DNA from: Spirosoma fluviale
GTDB lineage: Bacteria > Bacteroidota > Bacteroidia > Cytophagales > Cyclobacteriaceae
Direction: 5' to 3'
DNA length: 38,290 nucleotides
Assembly: GCA_945868725.1 (NCBI GenBank)
Contig: CAMBMU010000020.1
Span: forward strand, 1-38,290
Under the pieces are notes generated by a model. That model did not search any database. It was not told the DNA's origin and saw only the letters and a program-made list of their open reading frames with translations. Below, piece by piece: positions 17,820-24,130 of the stretch. Positions within the stretch are counted from its first letter, which is position 1; every line of letters begins with the position of its first letter. The position numbers were made by a program, and so were the translations under genes.

Positions 17820-17848
17820 ACCTTTGAGGTCTCCAAGACCTCGAAGGT
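17820..17848. repeat. REP-like palindrome
   Basis: A 13-bp stem (ACCTTTGAGGTCT against AGACCTCGAAGGT, one G-T pair) with a 3-nt loop. It lies 1 nt beyond the premature stop of the truncated GIY-YIG gene, so its arrival may have cut that gene. Palindromes of this kind are, from memory, frequent in Bacteroidota intergenic DNA. Confidence 0.75.
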
Positions 17849-17849
17849 T

Positions 17850-17936
17850 TCAGATGAGTCTCCTTTGCAAGTCATCGGTAGAGCTTACATAGTACTTGTT
17901 GGTTTTCAGGCTAAAAAGGATGTAGATGGAATACAT
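17850..17936 (-). pseudogene. Truncated GIY-YIG nuclease gene
   Basis: The ATG at 17936 opens a 28-codon frame, MYSIYILFSLKTNKYYVSST and eight more residues, then TGA at 17850-17852. It aligns with the first 28 residues of the intact gene at 18025-18276 (MYSIYILFSDKTNRYYIGST). The Gly of the YIG motif is Ser here. The first ~26 nt of coding sequence and the upstream spacer and hairpin are almost identical to the intact copy (74 nt with one mismatch, 17911-17984 against 18251-18324), but the rest of the coding part has diverged. It is a dead remnant of a tandem duplication. Confidence 0.85.
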
Positions 17937-17964
17937 AGTAGATTAAAAAAATAGATAAAAAAAA

Positions 17965-18033
17965 GGGCCCCGCAGCATTGCGGGACGCTCCCCGTAATTC
18001 TACGGGGCAAACTATCCAGCTGAGCTAATCCCC
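17965..18033 (-). pseudogene. tRNA-like sequence P4 fused to a GC hairpin
   Basis: On the minus strand it begins GGGGATTAGCTCAGCTGG, identical to the 5' end and D-arm of tRNA-Ala except for one missing G. The anticodon arm is replaced by a 7-bp hairpin (CCCCGTA / TACGGGG, 4-nt loop, 17990-18007). Instead of a T-arm it runs into CCCGCA / TGCGGG (17969-17984) and then GCCC and a T-run, like the terminator of the intact tRNA. Its first 9 nt contain the last codons and the stop codon of the GIY-YIG gene. Confidence 0.8.
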
Positions 18034-18276
18034 TTTCTGAATTAGCCACTCGATGTAGTTTCTGCTCTTTTTCTTTTTGATTTCGAGTTCTCGCTTGAGT
18101 GCAGCAGTTCTATCGGGGACTGTTTCGGTATATCGGATCTCCCAATCTGGTGCACCTGATTTAGTGGAGGGGGTAGATCCGGCATTGTGATGTTTGAGTC
18201 TGACGGCTAAATCATCTGTGGAGCCAATGTAATAGCGGTTGGTCTTATCACTAAAAAGGATGTAGATGGAGTACAT
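18025..18276 (-). CDS. GIY-YIG domain protein, single-domain (UPF0213-like)
   Basis: Protein of 83 residues made of one GIY-YIG nuclease domain: SIYIL with Tyr5, YYIG with Tyr16-Gly18, Arg26 in RLKHHN, and Glu63/Glu65 in KRELEIKKKK. The first Gly of GIY is Ser, as is common in this small family. It lies 20 nt after the tRNA terminator, so it needs its own promoter or read-through; TATTTTTT in the spacer is only a near match to TAnnTTTG. The last residues KGD and the TAG stop are encoded by the first bases of the tRNA-like sequence P4. Function is unknown: homing-type cleavage, tRNA or hairpin processing, and element maintenance are all possible. Confidence 0.88.
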   Translation of the reverse strand: MYSIYILFSDKTNRYYIGSTDDLAVRLKHHNAGSTPSTKSGAPDWEIRYTETVPDRTAALKRELEIKKKKSRNYIEWLIQKGD

Positions 18277-18296
18277 AGTAGATTAAAAAAATAGAT

Positions 18297-18328
18297 AAAA
18301 AAAAGGGCCCCGCAGCATTGCGGGGCCC
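18297..18328 (-). terminator. Rho-independent terminator after tRNA-Ala
   Basis: A 10-bp GC-rich stem (GGGCCCCGCA / TGCGGGGCCC) with a 4-nt ATGC loop, followed on the minus strand by eight T. It begins 2 nt after the tRNA. The GCATTGCGGG part also appears in the tRNA-like copies around it. Confidence 0.9.
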
Positions 18329-18330
18329 TG

Positions 18331-18404
18331 TGGAGGATAACGGATTCGAACCGATGACCCCTACACTGCCAGCGTAGTGCTCTAGCCAGCTGAGCTAATC
18401 CCCC
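18331..18404 (-). tRNA. tRNA-Ala (anticodon GGC)
   Basis: Reading from 18404: acceptor GGGGGAT pairs with ATCCTCC and includes the G3-U70 pair that specifies alanine. The D-arm is GCTCAGCTGGCTAGAGC. The anticodon arm CTACG-CTGGCAG-TGTAG gives anticodon GGC. The T-arm is ATCGG-TTCGAAT-CCGTT, with weak outer pairs. The discriminator is A and CCA is not encoded. It is the only complete tRNA in the cluster and is the fourth unit after the promoter at 18642-18673. Confidence 0.93.
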
Positions 18405-18414
18405 ATTTATATTT

Positions 18415-18483
18415 CTAAGATTCGAACTGATGGTGCTCCCCGTAATCCTACGGGGCAAGCTATCCAACTGAGCTAATCCCCCC
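18415..18483 (-). pseudogene. tRNA-like sequence P3
   Basis: Starts GGGGGGATTAGCTCAGTTGG like tRNA-Ala. In place of the anticodon arm it has a perfect 7-bp stem CCCCGTA / TACGGGG with loop GGAT. A T-loop (TTCGAAT) follows, but then CTTAGAA in place of the 3' acceptor strand. It cannot form a normal acceptor stem or anticodon loop. Confidence 0.8.
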
Positions 18484-18490
18484 TATTATT

Positions 18491-18557
18491 CTAAGATTCG
18501 AACCGATGACCCTCCCGCATTGCTGCGGGATACTCTAGCCAACTGAGCTAATCCCCC
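18491..18557 (-). pseudogene. tRNA-like sequence P2
   Basis: 5' half identical to tRNA-Ala except one D-loop base (GGGGGATTAGCTCAGTTGG). The anticodon arm is replaced by TCCCGCA-GCAA-TGCGGGA, a 7-bp stem with a GNRA tetraloop. GGGTCATCGGTTCGAAT is then identical to the tRNA, but the 3' acceptor strand is missing (CTTAG). Confidence 0.82.
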
Positions 18558-18564
18558 TTTTATT

Positions 18565-18630
18565 CTGTGATTCGAACTGATGACCCTCCCGCAATGCTGC
18601 AGGACGCTTAGCCAGCTGAGCTAATCGCCC
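18565..18630 (-). pseudogene. tRNA-like sequence P1
   Basis: First unit after the promoter. It starts GGGCGATTAGCTCAGCTGG. The anticodon region is a GC hairpin (CCTGCAGCATTGCGGG, one mismatch). The T-loop is intact (TTCGAAT), but CACAG replaces the acceptor 3' strand. Spacing of P1, P2, P3 and the true tRNA is 73 to 79 nt. Confidence 0.8.
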
Positions 18631-18641
18631 ATTGAAGTGTG

Positions 18642-18673
18642 CAAATATAGCCCCTCTTGGTTTGCTTCCAAAA
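18642..18673 (-). promoter_or_regulatory. Promoter of the tRNA-Ala array
   Basis: On the minus strand it reads TTTTG, 19 nt, TATATTTG: a full match to the Bacteroidota consensus TTG-N19-TAnnTTTG. The -7 box ends 11 nt before P1, so P1, P2, P3 and tRNA-Ala should be transcribed together. It lies just after the stop codon of recR. Confidence 0.85.
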
Positions 18674-18680
18674 GAATTCT

Positions 18681-19289
18681 TTACTCCTGTGAATAATTTA
18701 TTCGGGTAAGGATACTTCTGCCGAGCGTTACTTCATCGGTAAATTCAAGTTCACCTCCGACAGGAATTCCTCGTGCGATGCTGGTGATTTTTACACCTAG
18801 GGGAGTTAGCCTTTTGCCCAAATAGAAAGAAGTGGTGTCTCCCTCCATCGTGGCAGAAAGGGCCAAAATGATTTCTTTTATCTCTCCCTGCTTCACTCGT
18901 TCTACCAAACGCTCGCAGGTCAACTCCTCCGGTCCAATGCCTTGCATGGGGGAGATGACTCCTCCCAACACATGGTAAAGGCCCTGGTATTGATTCGTAT
19001 TTTCTATGGCCAGTACATCACCGATATCTTCTACCACACAAACCAAGGAGCGGTCTCTTTTGTGACTTTGGCAAGTAGAGCAGAGCTCCTCATCTGCAAG
19101 TGCAAAGCAATTTTTGCAATACGAAACTTCAGCTCTCATTCTGGTCAAAGCCAAGGAAAGAGCTTCTGTATGTACTTCATGTTGCTTGAGCAAGTGTAGC
19201 GCTAGGCGAAGGGCCGTCTTTTTTCCAATGCCCGGAAGTCTGGAAATTTCTGTAACGGCGTCTTCAATTAGTTTGGATGGGAAGTTCAC
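18681..19289 (-). CDS. recR: Recombination mediator RecR
   Basis: RecR, with RecO and RecF, helps load RecA on gapped DNA. The helix-hairpin-helix region is SRLPGIGKKTALRLALHLL. Four zinc-binding cysteines are at 58, 61, 70 and 73 (CKNC, CSTC). The Toprim domain begins LVCVVEDIGDVLAIE. The length of 202 residues is normal. It starts 12 nt after clpS and is likely cotranscribed with it. The promoter of the tRNA array begins right after its stop. Confidence 0.97.
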   Translation of the reverse strand: MNFPSKLIEDAVTEISRLPGIGKKTALRLALHLLKQHEVHTEALSLALTRMRAEVSYCKNCFALADEELCSTCQSHKRDRSLVCVVEDIGDVLAIENTNQYQGLYHVLGGVISPMQGIGPEELTCERLVERVKQGEIKEIILALSATMEGDTTSFYLGKRLTPLGVKITSIARGIPVGGELEFTDEVTLGRSILTRINYSQE

Positions 19290-19301
19290 GTAGATTTAAT
19301 T

Positions 19302-19595
19302 TTATAGGATGGCTGCTTGGATGCCTTCATCCAAAATTGCCTCACAAAGCGGCTTTAATTCGTGCCGAGTACCTTTCTTCACTGCACACTTCCCTTTGTA
19401 ATGGATGACCAACGTGCATTGCTCTGCTTGCTCATGGCTATGCTTACACACCTTCATAAGTACCGCAGTAACATGCTCAAACGTGTTTACATCGTCATTG
19501 AACACAACCAGGTCTAATGCTTCCTGGTCGACGAGATCCTCGAGGAGGACCTCAATTTCTTCTAGATGGGGAAGAGGAGTACTGAAGTGGTTCAT
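19302..19595 (-). CDS. clpS: ATP-dependent Clp protease adaptor ClpS
   Basis: N-end-rule adaptor of 97 residues that hands substrates to ClpA/ClpC. VVFNDDVNTFEHVTAVLMKV is the conserved core with the Asn/Asp residues that bind the substrate N-terminus. HYKGKCAVKKGTRHEL is the expected second half. The N-terminal tail is short and acidic. A TAnnTTTG box ends 4 nt before the ATG, so the mRNA may be leaderless. recR follows after 12 nt. Confidence 0.95.
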   Translation of the reverse strand: MNHFSTPLPHLEEIEVLLEDLVDQEALDLVVFNDDVNTFEHVTAVLMKVCKHSHEQAEQCTLVIHYKGKCAVKKGTRHELKPLCEAILDEGIQAAIL

Positions 19596-19599
19596 TTTG

Positions 19600-19607
19600 C
19601 AAAATTA
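19600..19607 (-). promoter_or_regulatory. -7 promoter box of clpS-recR
   Basis: Reads TAATTTTG on the minus strand, matching TAnnTTTG, and ends 4 nt before the ATG at 19595. This is the same spacing as at rlmN. No -33 TTG at the usual distance. Confidence 0.55.
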
Positions 19608-19647
19608 AGAATAATGGGCAACTTAGCGAGCGACTGACGCTTACAAT

Positions 19648-21093
19648 ATGAATCCGCAACTCGTTTTACTAGTAATTTCAATTTATTTTATTTTCCTTTT
19701 TTTAATTTCTTGGTGGACGACCCGAAAGGTGACCGCAGACACCTTTTTTACAGGGGATCGTAACTCCCACTGGTTTTTAGTTTCCTTTGGAATGATTGGT
19801 GCTTCCCTTTCTGGTGTCACCTTTATTTCTGTTCCTGGGGAGGTTGGTAATTCTAACTTCTATTACTTCCAAGTTGTTTTGGGTTATACCCTCGGGTACT
19901 TTACGATTGCCAAGGTGCTATTGCCACTCTACTATCGGTTGAATTTAGTTTCCATCTACAGCTATTTGGAAGATCGATTTGGTTTTTGGTCCTACAAAAC
20001 TGGAGCTTTTTTCTTTATTCTTTCTAGATCATTGGGATCCTCGCTTCGCCTGTACTTGGTGGCCAGCGTCCTTCAACTGATTTTATTTGATGCATTGGGT
20101 ATTCCTTTTTGGGTGTCGGTGTTGATTACGGTTGGCTTGATTTGGCTCTATACCTATCGAGGAGGAATCAAAACGGTAGTCTGGACGGACACTTTTCAGA
20201 CGACATTTATGCTGGCTTCGGTCCTGATTACGATGGTGTTGATTGGGTCTGAATTGGAACTGAAAAGTTTGGGCGACTACGTCAGCAGGATAAGTGAGGA
20301 CGAGCGTTCGACGATTTTCAACTGGGATTGGAAGGCGGGTACCAACTTCTTCAAGCAATTTATTTCGGGAGCATTTATTACCATCGTGATGACGGGACTG
20401 GATCAGGACATGATGCAAAAAAACCTGACTTGCCGGACGCTGGGCGATGCACAAAAAAACATGTTTTGGTTTACCGTGATTTTGGTAGTGGTCAACCTGC
20501 TGTTTCTATCCCTAGGAGTGATGCTGTACTTGTATGCCGAAACCAAGGGAATTGCCATTCCTGCAAAGTCAGATGGTTTATTTCCGCTGTTGGCAACTGA
20601 TTATTTTACCCCTTTTGCAGGAATTGTATTTGTACTTGGGATTGTGGCGGCAGCCTATTCCAGTGTAGATTCTACGCTTACAGCACTCACTACCTCTTTT
20701 TGTTACGATTTCCTTCAAATCGAACGGAATTATGCCCCAGAACGACGAATATTCATCCGCAAGCTTGTGCACGTTGGCTTTACGTTTCTGATGTTTTTAC
20801 TGATCCTTGTCTTCTACTGGCTCAACGACCAGAGCGTCATCAATTCGGTATTTATCCTAGCAGGCTATACCTATGGGCCACTTCTTGGGCTCTATTCTTT
20901 TGGTCTATTCACTCGCTATCAAGTCAAAGATGCTTGGGTGCCAGCGATTGCTGTTGTTGCTCCTGCGCTCACCTTCTTGATCACTTCCAATTCACAAGAA
21001 TGGCTTTGGGGCTATACCTTTGGCTTTGAGGCGCTCATCCTAAATGGGGCGCTGATGTTTCTAGGCCTATACCTGCTGCGTAAAAAGTTTTAG
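19648..21093 (+). CDS. Sodium:solute symporter (SSS family)
   Basis: Integral membrane protein of 481 residues with 12-13 hydrophobic helices. The N-terminal part shows SSS features: an amphipathic TTRKVTADTFFTGDRNSHWF loop after helix 1, SFGMIGASLSGVTFISVPG in helix 2, and VLGYTLGYF. The later GIVAAAYSSVDSTLTALTTSF carries the Ser/Thr residues of the second sodium site. It is probably a sodium-coupled importer. The substrate cannot be told from sequence. Its last 4 nt overlap the convergent alkyltransferase-like gene. Confidence 0.92.
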   Translation: MNPQLVLLVISIYFIFLFLISWWTTRKVTADTFFTGDRNSHWFLVSFGMIGASLSGVTFISVPGEVGNSNFYYFQVVLGYTLGYFTIAKVLLPLYYRLNLVSIYSYLEDRFGFWSYKTGAFFFILSRSLGSSLRLYLVASVLQLILFDALGIPFWVSVLITVGLIWLYTYRGGIKTVVWTDTFQTTFMLASVLITMVLIGSELELKSLGDYVSRISEDERSTIFNWDWKAGTNFFKQFISGAFITIVMTGLDQDMMQKNLTCRTLGDAQKNMFWFTVILVVVNLLFLSLGVMLYLYAETKGIAIPAKSDGLFPLLATDYFTPFAGIVFVLGIVAAAYSSVDSTLTALTTSFCYDFLQIERNYAPERRIFIRKLVHVGFTFLMFLLILVFYWLNDQSVINSVFILAGYTYGPLLGLYSFGLFTRYQVKDAWVPAIAVVAPALTFLITSNSQEWLWGYTFGFEALILNGALMFLGLYLLRKKF

Positions 21094-21428
21094 ACTCCGA
21101 GCTCTAATTCTGGATCCCAAAAGCGAGTAGGGAAGTCCTGCACTTGGTCGTTCACTACCTTGACTCCATCGGCAAGAAGCAGTTCCTCCATATGAGTAGG
21201 GGTAGCAAAGTGGTGCTTTCCCGTCAGTAAGCCTTGCCTATTCACCACGCGGTGGGCGGGGACCTCTGGGAGGGAATGGGCAGCATTCATCGCGTAGCCA
21301 ACCATTCGAGCCCCTGATTTGAGCCCTAGATAATGAGCGATGGCTCCATAACTCGTGACGCGGCCCTTAGGAATTTCCCCCACCACTTGGTAAACGAGCT
21401 CAAAGTAATTCGGCTTGTCTGAGGGCAT
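21090..21428 (-). CDS. Alkyltransferase-like protein (MGMT family) without active-site cysteine
   Basis: Protein of 112 residues with the C-terminal DNA-binding fold of O6-alkylguanine-DNA alkyltransferases: VGEIPKGRVTSYGAIAHYLG (winged helix) and RMVGYAMNA. The active-site motif PCHRV is PAHRVVN here, with Ala58 in place of the cysteine, so it cannot transfer alkyl groups. ATL proteins bind O6-alkylguanine and recruit nucleotide excision repair; most have Trp or Ala at this place. The start overlaps the upstream mscS-type gene by 29 nt, which suggests coupling. Confidence 0.9.
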   Translation of the reverse strand: MPSDKPNYFELVYQVVGEIPKGRVTSYGAIAHYLGLKSGARMVGYAMNAAHSLPEVPAHRVVNRQGLLTGKHHFATPTHMEELLLADGVKVVNDQVQDFPTRFWDPELELGV

Positions 21429-22302
21429 AGTTCCAGTCGATAAAGGCTTGGTTAAGGGCTTTTTTCACCAAAATTTCCGTGGGTTTCTCTCCTGATTTGA
21501 TTGGAAACTGGTAGCGGATCAATAGGCTCTCCGGCCTTCGTTCCAAAATATTAAGTTGGGCACCTTCCTTCACCACCACATCCGGATATAGGACTAAAAT
21601 CTGTTGGAGGGACTCTTCGAGTTGGTTGAGGTGAATCTCATTTTTTGAAGTGATTTCCGCATCAAAGATGACTTGGTGGGTGTTATTTTTGGAAAAATTG
21701 ACCACATCTTCGGCCAAGGCCATGGTATTTGGAATTAAAATGATCTCCCCGGCATCGTTTTTCAATACCATATTGATCAAAGTAATGTCTCGAATAAAGC
21801 CGGTATGCCTTCCGATTTGAATCTTGTCTCCGATTTCAAGTTGGTCCGAAAACATCATGATCAAGCCATTCACAATATTGGTGATGTAGTCCTTGGTCAG
21901 CAAGGCTAAGGCCGCAGCCACGATGGTGATGCTGGTCAAAAATTCCAAGGGCTGGATTCCAAAAGCAAGCATCAGGGAAATAAGGATAGCAACCAAGTTG
22001 AGTAAAAATTCAATTCGATCAATGCCAAGCATAAAGTTGGGCTGCACCTTGGTCTCCTCCCGCTGTTGCAGGTAAATCCGAAGCGTAATTATTCTCCCTA
22101 ATGAAAAAATCAAGTTGGCACTCAGGAGAAAAATTAGTGCCCGAACGATGTGATTTAAAATCTCGTGTTTCTCTAAGAAAGGAGCAACGATGGTGTCACC
22201 GGCATAGAAAACCTGTAAAACAATCAGGAGAATGAGCTTAACCGCAAAGTAGGTTTTGCGTACATTTTCTTTAACCCGGATACTGCTTTTGAGATGATTC
22301 AT
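21400..22302 (-). CDS. MscS-family mechanosensitive channel
   Basis: Protein of 300 residues with an N-terminal membrane part of about four helices and the MscS core: a pore-lining helix region (TSITIVAAALALLTKDYITNI), then the soluble beta domain with FSDQLEIGDKIQIG and GFIRDITLINMVL. It should open on membrane tension to release solutes during hypo-osmotic shock. A TAnnTTTG box lies 31 nt upstream of the start. The 3' end overlaps the alkyltransferase-like gene. Confidence 0.92.
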   Translation of the reverse strand: MNHLKSSIRVKENVRKTYFAVKLILLIVLQVFYAGDTIVAPFLEKHEILNHIVRALIFLLSANLIFSLGRIITLRIYLQQREETKVQPNFMLGIDRIEFLLNLVAILISLMLAFGIQPLEFLTSITIVAAALALLTKDYITNIVNGLIMMFSDQLEIGDKIQIGRHTGFIRDITLINMVLKNDAGEIILIPNTMALAEDVVNFSKNNTHQVIFDAEITSKNEIHLNQLEESLQQILVLYPDVVVKEGAQLNILERRPESLLIRYQFPIKSGEKPTEILVKKALNQAFIDWNYALRQAELL

Positions 22303-22332
22303 GGTTCAATCGAAAAATTAACCCTATTTTAG

Positions 22333-22340
22333 CAAATATA
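22333..22340 (-). promoter_or_regulatory. -7 promoter box of the MscS-type gene
   Basis: TATATTTG on the minus strand matches TAnnTTTG and gives a leader of about 25 nt. It lies in the 57-nt gap between divergent genes. Confidence 0.5.
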
Positions 22341-22359
22341 GGAAGGATTTGACGGACTG

Positions 22360-23037
22360 ATGAGCAGAAATATTGTAATTACTGGCGCGGCAGGCACCCT
22401 AGGCGCTGCTGTCGTGGAAAAATTTAAACGAGAGGGATACTATGTCATTGCTTTGGTAAGGCCTGAGGCAAACGAGCAGTCAGAGGAGGCAGATGTGACC
22501 TATGAGGTGGACGTAACGGACGAACAAGCGGTAGCTGATTTTGTCAAAGAATACGAAGAGCAATTTGGGGACTTGGAAGCGATCGCGATGCTTGTGGGAG
22601 GATATACTTCTGGGAACCTTGAAGCCACCAGTCAGCAGAAATTGACCCGTATGATGCAGCTCAATTTTTTCAGTGCATTTACCGTAGCCAATGCTTTTTT
22701 GCCACTCCTAATTAAGCAACAACGAGGCGCTTTATTTTTTGTAGGTGCACGTACTGCAGTAGAACCCAAAGAAGCTAAGGAAGCAGTAGCCTATGCGTTG
22801 AGCAAGCAATTGGTCAGTGGCTATGCAGCACTTGTGGCAGAAGAAGTGAAAGGAACGGATATTCAGACACATGTATTTGTTCCCAGTATTTTGGATAGTC
22901 CAAGCAATCGAGCAGCCATGCCCTTAGAAGATTTTTCTAAATGGGTGAATCCTTCCGATATTGCAGAAGCAATGCACTATGCCTTGAATACCCCCGCCTT
23001 AAGAAATATGACCTTTACCCTGTATGGAAGAGTTTAA
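22360..23037 (+). CDS. Short-chain dehydrogenase/reductase (SDR family)
   Basis: Classical SDR of 225 residues. ITGAAGTLGAAV is the TGxxxGxG cofactor-binding loop, and YALSK at about 146-150 is the YxxxK catalytic pair. The Asn-Ala-Gly-Gly element appears as MLVGGYTSGN. The substrate is unknown. It heads a three-gene run with the NTF2-like gene (4 nt) and the GreA-like gene (6 nt). It is divergent from the MscS-type gene. Confidence 0.9.
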   Translation: MSRNIVITGAAGTLGAAVVEKFKREGYYVIALVRPEANEQSEEADVTYEVDVTDEQAVADFVKEYEEQFGDLEAIAMLVGGYTSGNLEATSQQKLTRMMQLNFFSAFTVANAFLPLLIKQQRGALFFVGARTAVEPKEAKEAVAYALSKQLVSGYAALVAEEVKGTDIQTHVFVPSILDSPSNRAAMPLEDFSKWVNPSDIAEAMHYALNTPALRNMTFTLYGRV

Positions 23038-23041
23038 ATCA

Positions 23042-23503
23042 ATGAAAAAAGTAGGCCTTCTTGTTTTATTTTTGACCAGTCTAGCCTGTTTTCCTGCAGT
23101 TGCACAAACGGCCGAGCAGGAATTGGAAGCGGTGATCCGCTCGCTTTTTGATGGAATGAGACAGAAAAATGCCACGATGGTAGCAGATGCCTTCTACACA
23201 GAAGGGCTGATGCAAACGGTGCAGCAGAAGCCTGAGGGAGCCACAGTAGGCAGCAATGCTGTCGCAGATTTTGTAAATAGAATCACCAATACGCCCGAGG
23301 GAACTACACTGGACGAACGGATAGTATCCTACCATATCCGAGTGGATGGGGCTATGGCATCGGCTTGGACTCCCTACCGTTTTTATGTCAACGACACCTT
23401 CTCCCACTGCGGAGTGAATTCTTTCCAGCTAGTGAAAATGGCCTCTGGATGGAAGATCGTCTACATCATCGATACCCGAAGAAAAGAACCTTGTGAAGAG
23501 TAA
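23042..23503 (+). CDS. Exported NTF2-like (SnoaL-type) protein
   Basis: I start it at ATG 23042 (MKKVGLLVLFLTSLACFPAVA), which gives a clean signal peptide and leaves 4 nt after the SDR gene; an ATG at 23024 would overlap that gene. The protein has 153 residues. The mature part fits the cone-shaped NTF2-like fold: EQELEAVIRSLFDGMRQKNATMVADAFY at the start, then repeated strands ending HCGVNSFQLVKMASGWKIVYII. The fold serves many roles, and none can be assigned here. A Cys pair (HCG, EPC) could form a disulfide. Confidence 0.8.
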   Translation: MKKVGLLVLFLTSLACFPAVAQTAEQELEAVIRSLFDGMRQKNATMVADAFYTEGLMQTVQQKPEGATVGSNAVADFVNRITNTPEGTTLDERIVSYHIRVDGAMASAWTPYRFYVNDTFSHCGVNSFQLVKMASGWKIVYIIDTRRKEPCEE

Positions 23504-23509
23504 AATTGT

Positions 23510-23965
23510 ATGAATGAATTTAAAAATGCGGTCTACCAGACTGCTATCAGCCACCTGAAACAAAAAGAAGCACTTCTCGCAGAGGAGCGCAAAAATATCA
23601 TTGAGAGCATTCTCGAAGAAGAGAAGAATAGCGCTGGTGACAAATACGAAACTAGCCGAGAGACGATGACACAGGATCTCAATTCCCTCGAAAAACAAAT
23701 CAAACAAAGTAAGCTGGATTTGGAGGAATTGTATCGCCTCCAAGCTATTAAAGATACGCCGCCAACTGTCCAAGAAGGGGCTCTTGTGCAACTGGGTACG
23801 GATTGGTTTATGCTTGCAGTAAGTATAGGACAGATGAAGGTGGCCGACAAGCAGGTGTTTTTACTCAGTAAAAATTCCCCCCTTGGAGAACTGTTACTAG
23901 GTAAGAAAAAAAATGAATCCCTGCTTTTTAGAGGCAAGCAACAAACCATCACCACACTCCTGTAA
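23510..23965 (+). CDS. GreA/GreB-like transcription factor homologue
   Basis: Protein of 151 residues. Residues about 1-75 form a coiled coil (KQKEALLAEERKNIIESILE ... LEKQIKQSKLDLEELYRLQ), and residues about 85-151 an FKBP-like C-terminal domain with SKNSPLGELLLGKKKNES, which mirrors the SPLGxALLGK signature of GreA/GreB. Gre factors insert their coiled coil into the RNA polymerase secondary channel. The acidic tip residues (a DxxE pair) are not obvious here, so anti-backtracking activity is uncertain. Homologues may carry a misleading 3-oxoacyl-ACP synthase label. Last gene of the SDR operon. Confidence 0.7.
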   Translation: MNEFKNAVYQTAISHLKQKEALLAEERKNIIESILEEEKNSAGDKYETSRETMTQDLNSLEKQIKQSKLDLEELYRLQAIKDTPPTVQEGALVQLGTDWFMLAVSIGQMKVADKQVFLLSKNSPLGELLLGKKKNESLLFRGKQQTITTLL

Positions 23966-24115
23966 ATTCCAACATTCCTTTACAGCGGGGTAATTTATCG
24001 CGGATTCAATTATGAAATTGATAAGTTTATTCACTTTAATTTATTCTTTAGGCAAAAAAATCTGTTTTATTCTTTTTTCTTTGCATTTGACACCCTAACT
24101 TGTTTAATAAGGGAC

Positions 24116-24123
24116 TAAATTTG
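24116..24123 (+). promoter_or_regulatory. -7 promoter box of thrA, with long 5' leader
   Basis: TAAATTTG matches TAnnTTTG. Transcription would start near 24130, leaving about 178 nt before the thrA ATG. The upstream TTG elements are 13 and 26 nt away and do not fit well. The leader contains a 6-bp stem (GGGGGT / ATCCCC) at about 24248-24269. The AT-rich stretch 23966-24115 holds no gene I can see. Confidence 0.5.
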
Positions 24124-24130
24124 TAGTGTT

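Noticed and set aside
18207..18467. 86-codon ORF on the minus strand across the tRNA region
   Set aside because: It is a translation of tRNA-Ala, its terminator and the spacer, in a different frame from the GIY-YIG gene; no protein features.
23533..23955. 140-codon ORF on the minus strand
   Set aside because: Antisense to the GreA-like gene; Ser/Arg/Leu-rich shadow without motifs.
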